Below are positions 1 through 3,768 of a DNA stretch of 16,318 nt, piece after piece. The position numbers were made by a program, and so were the translations under genes. Location: NCBI GenBank assembly GCA_002686115.1, contig NZAF01000139.1, forward strand, positions 1-16,318, given 5' to 3'. The DNA is from Halobacteriovorax sp. (GTDB lineage Bacteria; Bdellovibrionota; Bacteriovoracia; Bacteriovoracales; Bacteriovoracaceae). Position 1 is the first letter of the stretch, and each line of letters begins with the position of its first letter. The notes under the pieces were generated by a model. That model was not told the DNA's origin. It saw only the letters and a list, made by a program, of their open reading frames with translations, and did no database searches.

Positions 1-120
1 ACTTGAGTCACTGGCCTTTCTCACTCCAGTAAGAAGTTCGAATCGGCTTCCTGAGATTGCATCTCTTGCAATGGAAGCGTTAGTGATAAATAGAAGAGTA
101 ATAATTAGTTTATAAACCAT
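1..120 (-). CDS. Start of an exported protein, cut by the window edge
   Basis: Forty codons are open from ATG at 118-120 to the left edge. The product begins with a short Lys-containing n-region, a hydrophobic core (LIITLLFI) and a small-residue end (NASIA, then RDA). This is a plausible signal peptide cleaved after residue 18, so the mature protein is probably periplasmic or outer-membrane. The start lies inside the end of the 139-aa gene: the two reading frames overlap by 11 bases, which suggests translational coupling in one leftward operon. No strong Shine-Dalgarno is visible, as expected if ribosomes re-initiate after the upstream stop. The visible mature part (about 22 residues) shows no recognisable family. 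Everything downstream of residue 40 is outside the window. Confidence 0.7.
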   Translation of the reverse strand, partial: MVYKLIITLLFITNASIARDAISGSRFELLTGVRKASDSS

Positions 121-529
121 GTTCACGATCAAATTTTTCAAGAGGCTCTGAAGCCGTGTTTAATTCTGCCTCTAGAAATACACTTAGAAGAGAAAATTGT
201 GAAGAAATATCTTTTACATAGCTATTACTAACATTTTCAACGACACTTGGTTGATCCTCAGTATGCATCAGATACCATTCATACTTTTCAATTAAGCGAT
301 AGAACTTATTAACTGAAACAAGAAGCTCTTCAGTTAAGAGAAGCATATTTTCAATCGTAATTGTGTGATAAACAGATCGAAATATTTTTTTAAAATGTTC
401 ACGTGAACGATGAAGAGATAAGAAAGAAATGTATTCATCCTTTCTCTCAACGATTCTCTCATGAAGACTCTTTGTGTCGTTATCTAATATAACAAGAAGC
501 CTTCTTGCTAATTCTTTTGATTTTTCCAT
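110..529 (-). CDS. Hypothetical 139-aa soluble protein, middle gene of leftward operon
   Basis: I do not recognise a family. The protein is charged and Leu/Lys/Glu-rich with no signal peptide or membrane segment. It looks mostly alpha-helical, with repeated heptad-like stretches (residues about 5-35 and 55-90) that could form a helical bundle. Its ATG at 527-529 is preceded at very short spacing by a strong purine tract (AGGGAGAG), which supports this start. It lies 24 bases after the 147-aa gene and overlaps the following exported-protein gene by 11 bases, so the three are almost certainly co-transcribed. The ribosome-binding region holds TTAGGGAGAGA, which is perfectly complementary to the C-rich loop of the structured RNA encoded at 1142-1202. 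The function is unknown and the family may be lineage-specific. Confidence 0.8.
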   Translation of the reverse strand: MEKSKELARRLLVILDNDTKSLHERIVERKDEYISFLSLHRSREHFKKIFRSVYHTITIENMLLLTEELLVSVNKFYRLIEKYEWYLMHTEDQPSVVENVSNSYVKDISSQFSLLSVFLEAELNTASEPLEKFDREHGL

Positions 530-553
530 CTCTCCCTAACTTTCATCCAAACT

Positions 554-997
554 TTATGAGCTTGGAAGTTTAGCTCTTTTACCACCAGGCCATCTATTCA
601 TATCAACATCATCTTCAGTCACAACCTTAGGAATAATCTTTCTAGCAACATCCATCATTGTCATAGGTAATTGCATCGAAATAAGTTTTTCTTCTCTTAG
701 GTTTGAGATGTCATGGTGGATAGCAAAGGAGCTTATTTCAAATACTCGCATTTTTGAGTTTCTAATTGAATAATTTAAAAATCTCTTAAGAAGACCTCTA
801 TATTGTTTATAAGTTTGAATATCCTTAACGACAACAATAAGGTTTTCTCTATTTTTAGGTAAATAGTTTTTGAGATCATTCACACTAATTGGTACCAATG
901 TCATATTAAAGTTAGAAAAGAACTGTGACATGTTAATGAACGTTCTATCGATCTGTGGTCCAAATTGTAAATATAGTATATGGCTTCTACTGCTCAT
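554..997 (-). CDS. Hypothetical 147-aa protein, first gene of leftward operon
   Basis: No family is recognised. The N-terminal half alternates hydrophobic strand-like segments (HILYLQFG at 6-13, TLVPISV at 33-39, NLIVVVKD at 52-59) with helices, the look of a small alpha/beta fold of Rossmann or receiver type. No phosphorylatable Asp or nucleotide-binding motif can be identified with confidence. The C-terminus is polar and basic (WPGGKRAK). The ATG at 995-997 has no good Shine-Dalgarno. No in-frame ATG or GTG is seen in the roughly ten codons upstream, so the start is less certain than for its neighbours. It is followed after 24 bases by the 139-aa gene and probably heads the operon. The terminator at 1077-1140 lies just upstream on the same strand, so the operon needs its own promoter between about 1000 and 1075, which I could not pinpoint. 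Confidence 0.75.
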   Translation of the reverse strand: MSSRSHILYLQFGPQIDRTFINMSQFFSNFNMTLVPISVNDLKNYLPKNRENLIVVVKDIQTYKQYRGLLKRFLNYSIRNSKMRVFEISSFAIHHDISNLREEKLISMQLPMTMMDVARKIIPKVVTEDDVDMNRWPGGKRAKLPSS

Positions 998-1076
998 GCA
1001 GTATGTATCGGAATAGTAGAATAAAAGAGAAATTGATTTGTAGCTGAAAAAGCTAATGGAAAAATTTGCCTAGCAT

Positions 1077-1140
1077 AAAAAGGAACCGGGGATTCTCCTT
1101 TCTTTAAAAACTGCTAGTATCTTGTAGATTCCCCGATTCC
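1077..1140 (-). terminator. Strong intrinsic terminator ending the structured transcript
   Basis: On the minus strand GGAATCGGGGAATCT (1140-1126) pairs with AGAATCCCCGGTTCC (1096-1082), a 15-position stem with one U-G wobble and one A-A mismatch. It is followed at once by TTTTT (1081-1077). The loop is long (29 bases). No T-run follows the stem on the plus strand, so the terminator points leftward. It separates the sigma-54 transcript from the operon that starts at 997. Confidence 0.7.
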
Positions 1141-1141
1141 G

Positions 1142-1202
1142 ATTTGATCCTCTAAGACAGTATTAGGGAGAGAGGGATGTTATCAGTCTTAGATTCTCAA
1201 AT
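1142..1202 (-). other. 61-base hairpin with C-rich loop
   Basis: ATTTGA (1142-1147) pairs with TCAAAT (1197-1202) and TCTAAGAC (1151-1158) pairs with GTCTTAGA (1186-1193). They are separated by a symmetric 3x3 internal loop (GAA/GGA on the minus strand), giving 14 perfect pairs around a 27-base loop. In minus-strand RNA the loop contains CCCTCTCTCCCTAA, an anti-Shine-Dalgarno-like pyrimidine tract. TCTCTCCCTAA from this loop is perfectly complementary to TTAGGGAGAGA at the ribosome-binding site of the 139-aa gene (539-529, minus). The lower stem shares bases 1200-1202 with the adjacent GGA hairpin, so the two structures compete. Confidence 0.6.
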
Positions 1203-1239
1203 ACTTCCGTGTATTCTTTTAGTGTCCTTCCATGGACAC
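1200..1239 (-). promoter_or_regulatory. Tandem hairpins with ANGGAA hexaloops (CsrA-site-like), downstream of the small ORF
   Basis: On the minus strand GTGTCC[ATGGAA]GGACAC (1239-1222) and AATAC[ACGGAA]GTATT (1215-1200) are two perfect stems of 6 and 5 bp. Each presents a hexaloop of the form A-N-GGAA. The second resembles the in vitro-selected CsrA ligand pattern (UACA-R-GGA-UGU) in having GGA between short paired ACA/UGU-like flanks. They lie 15 bases after the stop of the 50-codon ORF and are followed by A-rich sequence without a T-run, so they do not look like terminators. Confidence 0.5.
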
Positions 1240-1254
1240 CATAACTAAATTAAT

Positions 1255-1407
1255 CTATGAAAAAAGGGCCTTGAGAAATGAAGCTACCCGTTTCGTTGCT
1301 TGATAATTCCAAGCTAACTTTTTAACTAATGGATTTGAACTTGAGCTAAACGTGCGACTGCTGGTGCGAAATAAAAAGTTCTTCTTGTTTGGGTTATGGC
1401 CATTCAT
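1255..1407 (-). CDS. Small basic protein, 50 aa, no acidic residues
   Basis: The ATG at 1405-1407 follows the best Shine-Dalgarno in the window, AAGGAGG at 1416-1422, with an ideal 8-base spacer. The 50 codons end at TAG (1255-1257). The product starts MNGHNPNKKN, has a Ser-rich stretch at residues 16-24 and ends in a helix-like basic segment (KRVASFLKALFS). By count it has 6 Lys, 3 Arg and no Asp or Glu, a net charge near +9. No signal peptide or membrane helix is evident and no family is recognised. It lies on the putative sigma-54 transcript between GGA-loop hairpins. GGA is rare inside the ORF (about one after the start codon) but frequent in both flanks, consistent with translated sequence between regulatory ends. 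It could be a nucleic-acid-binding or membrane-active peptide; neither is shown. A chance ORF cannot be excluded. Confidence 0.5.
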   Translation of the reverse strand: MNGHNPNKKNFLFRTSSRTFSSSSNPLVKKLAWNYQATKRVASFLKALFS

Positions 1408-1428
1408 CCTCAAAGCCTCCTTAATAAT

Positions 1429-1490
1429 GAGTTCGTCCTAAACTCTTTCAAAGCACATCATATTACTTTGTATCCTCGGGCTTCCTGCCC
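1429..1490 (-). promoter_or_regulatory. Leader of the small ORF with two GGA-loop hairpins
   Basis: In the minus-strand leader, GGGC[AGGAA]GCCC (1490-1478) and GAGTT[TAGGACG]AACTC (1445-1429) each put a GGA in a hairpin loop. Between them CAAAG/CTTTG (1470-1466 and 1453-1449) forms a third 5-bp stem. Together with the GGA of the Shine-Dalgarno (1416-1422), this arrangement resembles leaders repressed by CsrA, in which one bound hairpin bridges to the ribosome-binding site. This is inference from pattern only. Confidence 0.5.
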
Positions 1491-1507
1491 CTGACACTAT
1501 TTATATA

Positions 1508-1524
1508 AGCATGATCTGTGCCAA
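1508..1524 (-). promoter_or_regulatory. Sigma-54 (RpoN) type promoter
   Basis: The minus strand reads TTGGCACAGATCATGCT. It matches the RpoN consensus YTGGCAC-N5-TTGCW in the whole -24 element, and in TGC plus W of the -12 element, with GG and GC exactly 10 bases apart. Transcription would start near 1497 and proceed left. The leader of the 50-codon ORF, the GGA hairpins and the terminator all follow in the same direction. Repeats at 1528-1621 lie upstream where an enhancer-binding activator would be expected. Confidence 0.6.
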
Positions 1525-1527
1525 CTT

Positions 1528-1621
1528 TGGTCCTACAGAATTTCAACCATTTGGTAGGACCATCGGTAAGTTCAGTGTCAAAAATATCACAAAGTGGTCC
1601 TATCAGGATTAATGGTCCTAT
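1528..1621. repeat. TGGTCCTA repeat cluster, candidate activator sites
   Basis: TGGTCCTAC (1528-1536) and GTAGGACCA (1554-1562) form a perfect 9-bp inverted repeat separated by 17 bases. Two further direct copies, TGGTCCTAT, lie at 1595-1603 and 1613-1621, 18 bases apart. Relative to the predicted sigma-54 start near 1497, the two direct copies fall at about -98 to -124, the usual distance for upstream sites of bacterial enhancer-binding proteins. The inverted repeat abuts the -24 element. Three copies plus one inverted copy of an 8-mer within 94 bases is unlikely by chance. Confidence 0.5.
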
Positions 1622-1653
1622 GATTTATTACATATTTACGGCTCAATGTAGGT

Positions 1654-1686
1654 GTCAAAATAACTATGCCTCTTCATCATTTTGAC
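1654..1686. repeat. Inverted repeat GTCAAAAT/ATTTTGAC
   Basis: GTCAAAAT (1654-1661) and ATTTTGAC (1679-1686) are perfect 8-bp arms with 17 bases between them, the same spacing as the TGGTCCTAC/GTAGGACCA pair. GTGTCAAAA also occurs directly repeated at 1575-1583 and 1652-1660. It may be an operator between the leftward structured transcript and the rightward P-loop gene, or a weak minus-strand promoter element, since TTGACA reads leftward at 1654-1659. Confidence 0.35.
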
Positions 1687-1780
1687 TCCATGGCCTTTTT
1701 ATTGAGAACTGGGATGTTTTTGTCAACAACCCCTCTGACAGGGAGTTTTAGTCCTGTATTCTTAATAAATCTAACAGGTG

Positions 1781-1786
1781 TATAAT
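1781..1786 (+). promoter_or_regulatory. Probable -10 box for the P-loop gene
   Basis: A consensus TATAAT preceded directly by TG lies 21 bases before the start codon at 1807. The -35 position 17 bases upstream (ATTCTT, 1758-1763) is a poor match, so this may be an extended -10 type or activator-dependent promoter. The predicted leader is only about 14 bases and carries AAAAGGA as ribosome-binding site. Confidence 0.4.
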
Positions 1787-1806
1787 AGAGTTTTAAAAGG
1801 AAATTT

Positions 1807-2391
1807 ATGAGTGAAACAATTAAGATTGTCATCACTGGTGGACCAGGTGGTGGAAAAACAACTGCAATTGATCTCTTTAGAAGAGAGTTTATAAGTGAAG
1901 TGAGCGTCGTTCCAGAATCAGCTACGACTATTTTTTCAAGTGGTATAAGTCGCGGTAAAAATGCTCTAGAGATAAAGTGTATTCAACAATCAATTTATCA
2001 ACTGCAAAAAAGTATGGAGCACTTAATTAGTGTTCAAAATCCAGGAAATGCACTTATCTGTGATAGAGGAACTTTAGACGGACTTGCCTACTGGCCAAAT
2101 TCTGAGAAGTCTTTTTTTGAAACTATAAATTCTTCATTTGATCAAGAAATTAATAATTATAATGCCGTCATTTTTTTTCAAACTGCAGCTTGTTCTGGTG
2201 GAGATATCACTAGCAATAATCCTTATCGACTTGAAAATAATGATGAGGCAATAGAGCTAGATAATAAGCTCCAAGATATATGGAGAAAGCACCCAAATTT
2301 TTACTTAATAAAAAGTAATGAGTCATTTGCAAACAAGGTTGCAGATGGTGTGAATACTATTAAAAGTGTCTTAAAAGGATTCAGAGATTAA
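1807..2391 (+). CDS. P-loop ATP-binding protein, AAA_28 type
   Basis: A 194-aa soluble protein with a Walker A loop GGPGGGKTT at residues 11-19. A second conserved block, CDRGTLDGLAYW (85-96), is typical of the AAA_28 family (NadR C-terminal/TTD14-like kinasefold proteins): the Asp-Arg-Gly probably contacts magnesium and phosphate, and a later NPYRLEN region (about 135-142) probably serves as the lid. The family fold resembles nucleotide and nucleoside kinases, but the substrate of stand-alone bacterial members is not known to me, so no reaction is assigned. The start is set by AAAAGGA seven bases before the ATG and by the P-loop lying close to the N-terminus as usual. It is a single gene, divergent from the structured-RNA unit and convergent with the receiver/HD gene; no clear terminator follows. 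Confidence 0.85.
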   Translation: MSETIKIVITGGPGGGKTTAIDLFRREFISEVSVVPESATTIFSSGISRGKNALEIKCIQQSIYQLQKSMEHLISVQNPGNALICDRGTLDGLAYWPNSEKSFFETINSSFDQEINNYNAVIFFQTAACSGGDITSNNPYRLENNDEAIELDNKLQDIWRKHPNFYLIKSNESFANKVADGVNTIKSVLKGFRD

Positions 2392-2469
2392 GAAGACTTG
2401 TTTTTTATAAAATAATCTTTGAACAACTTACCATTTATAGCTAAAGGCTTCAAACATTATATAGTAATG

Positions 2470-3762
2470 CTAGAGTGACAAAAAGGTTAATGCTTTCTCA
2501 TACATTTGTTGTCCCAAAATCTCCTTGTATCTCTCGTCATTCTCTCTCATAAATTCTGTTATTTTTTCAAATCCTAACACTGTTATATAATGTGCTAACT
2601 CATGAGAAAGATGAAAGAAAAGTTCAGTCTTAGACAACTCTGTTCTTTGAATGATTTCGTTACCAAACATTTCGTGATTTTTAACAAGGTTTAACACCTC
2701 TTTAGGTAAATCAGTATTTTCAAGTTCGAGAGCTAACTCAAGGCCATGAGACATCACTCGCTTTTTTTCAGAATGAGTAAGTGTTTTAAATTCATCTGAC
2801 GAGAAATTTCTCAATTTAGCCAATCTTATATTCGTTAGCTTCAAATCATGGAGGATAGCCGCCATCGCAATATTCTCTAAGTTTACATCATCATTTGATT
2901 CATCGACTAACAGGGCGTTGGCCATATGAATTGTAATTAAAGAGTGAGTTGAAATATAATTTTCACTATCGATAATACCGGCCAATATTTTTTTGACTTT
3001 GGCATCTCTGTTTAATTCTTTTAAACATTTATTCACACAGCGTGAAGCGACTTCAATTTGATCTGGTGTAACACCTCTAATCTCTAAATCATGACAAAAA
3101 TGTTCAATGGCCTCAGAGGCGACGAAGTAAACATCTTCAACGGTACCACTTTGCTCTATTCTTTCTTTTAGTTCACTACATTTTAACTTATAAACATTCT
3201 CTAGATCTTTTTTCTTTACGTAGAGGTATTCTTCACCTTTTGTCTCATACTTTTCTAAAGTTTGATTAATATTATCATCACCTTCAACAACGAGACTAAC
3301 GTACTTCTCATTATTTATTTTGTAGAAGACTGGAAAGTTAATGTCTTTTATTCTTCTTAACGTCGATGTTTTAATTTTTCTATATAAGTGATCACTAATA
3401 GAAGAAACTTCTAATAACTTCTGAACAAGGTCTGTCAGTTGATCATCAAGAGCAGGTTTTTCTAAAATGAAATAATCGCCTTGCTTGTCAAAAGTATTTT
3501 CATCACTTGAAAAAGTACCTGAGTGCCATGCAAATGGAAGCTTTAAATTTTCTTCATTATAATTGTAAACGACAACACCATTGCCCTCAGGCATTCTAAA
3601 GTCACAAATGATAGCATCTACGGTTTCTTCTTTTAAAATATCTATGGCTTCATAACCACCATAGGCAGTAACGACTTTAACATTTTCAAAAAAACCTTCT
3701 ATATAGATCTCTAAAATTTCGACAATCGTTTCTTCGTCATCTACTACAAGAATTGTTTTCAT
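2470..3762 (-). CDS. Response regulator with receiver domain and degenerate HD-GYP-like output domain
   Basis: A 430-aa cytoplasmic signalling protein. Residues 1-120 are a receiver domain with the acidic pair D8/D9, the phospho-acceptor D54 in IICDFRMPEG, a Ser at about 81 in the switch position and the conserved Lys in EKP (102). A middle region (about 125-195) resembles the N-terminal module found in many Bdellovibrio-group HD proteins. Residues about 260-400 form an HD domain: H273, H305-D306 (ILHDLKLTN), H339 (MSHG) and H363 (KNHEMFGNE). The last motif aligns with HHExxDGxGYP of HD-GYP cyclic-di-GMP phosphodiesterases but lacks the GYP and the second His. It may therefore bind or sense rather than hydrolyse cyclic-di-GMP. 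It starts 6 bases after the alaS stop, so it is probably co-transcribed with alaS. No partner histidine kinase is in view. Confidence 0.88.
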   Translation of the reverse strand: MKTILVVDDEETIVEILEIYIEGFFENVKVVTAYGGYEAIDILKEETVDAIICDFRMPEGNGVVVYNYNEENLKLPFAWHSGTFSSDENTFDKQGDYFILEKPALDDQLTDLVQKLLEVSSISDHLYRKIKTSTLRRIKDINFPVFYKINNEKYVSLVVEGDDNINQTLEKYETKGEEYLYVKKKDLENVYKLKCSELKERIEQSGTVEDVYFVASEAIEHFCHDLEIRGVTPDQIEVASRCVNKCLKELNRDAKVKKILAGIIDSENYISTHSLITIHMANALLVDESNDDVNLENIAMAAILHDLKLTNIRLAKLRNFSSDEFKTLTHSEKKRVMSHGLELALELENTDLPKEVLNLVKNHEMFGNEIIQRTELSKTELFFHLSHELAHYITVLGFEKITEFMRENDERYKEILGQQMYEKALTFLSL

Positions 3763-3768
3763 ATGAAC

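Larger units (their letters stand above)
1077..1497 (-). ncRNA. Putative sigma-54-dependent structured transcript, about 420 nt, possibly CsrA/RsmA-binding
   Basis: The borders are inferred from the sigma-54-type promoter (start expected near 1497) and the terminator whose T-run ends near 1077. Between them the minus strand carries 13 GGA triplets by eye count, against about 6 on the opposite strand. Five are in hairpin loops or leader positions: GGGC[AGGAA]GCCC, GAGTT[TAGGACG]AACTC, GTGTCC[ATGGAA]GGACAC and AATAC[ACGGAA]GTATT, plus the Shine-Dalgarno AAGGAGG. Hairpin loops showing ANGGA are the known binding signature of CsrA/RsmA, and RNAs rich in them (CsrB, RsmY, RsmZ) sequester that protein. 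The transcript also contains a 50-codon ORF, so it could be an mRNA under CsrA control, a sponge RNA, or dual-function. No match to a known RNA family was recognised. Strand polarity is well supported; the function is inference. Confidence 0.55.
998..1806. other. 809-base intergenic region rich in RNA structure and regulatory repeats
   Basis: No long ORF occurs here. Reading the minus strand from right to left there are inverted and direct repeats (1528-1686), a sigma-54-type promoter (1508-1524), a leader with hairpins, a 50-codon ORF (1255-1407), further hairpins (1142-1239) and an intrinsic terminator (1077-1140). All of these point leftward and form one coherent unit. The remaining parts are 998-1076, presumably the promoter and leader of the leftward hypothetical operon, with a 5-bp stem TAGCT/AGCTA at 1041-1055; and 1687-1806, which holds the promoter of the rightward P-loop gene and a small CCCT/AGGG stem-loop at 1731-1743. 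Confidence 0.7.

Noticed and set aside
1041..1055. TAGCT/AGCTA stem-loop as terminator or operator
   Set aside because: Five pairs with no following T-run; too weak to call.
1177..1248. Plus-strand 23-codon ORF preceded by AGGGAGAGAGGG
   Set aside because: The purine tract runs straight into the ATG without spacer and is the complement of the hairpin's C-rich loop. All directional signals (promoter, 50-codon ORF, terminator) point to the minus strand. Kept only as a remote alternative.
1408..1497. Cyclic-di-GMP riboswitch (GEMM type, like the abundant merRNA of Bdellovibrio)
   Set aside because: The conserved GEMM core and tetraloop-receptor elements are not present; the hairpins and GGA loops have a different layout.
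1528..1621. CRISPR-like array
   Set aside because: The repeated unit is only 8-9 bases, unevenly spaced and partly inverted; no cas genes are nearby.
2385..2418. AGATTA/TAATCT stem after the P-loop gene as terminator
   Set aside because: Six AT-rich pairs around 22 bases and no clean T-run after the stem; likely chance in AT-rich DNA.
2588..2605. HELAH (HExxH-like) in the receiver/HD protein at residues 387-391
   Set aside because: It falls in the HD domain where HD-GYP proteins have other metal ligands; domain context makes a zinc peptidase site implausible.
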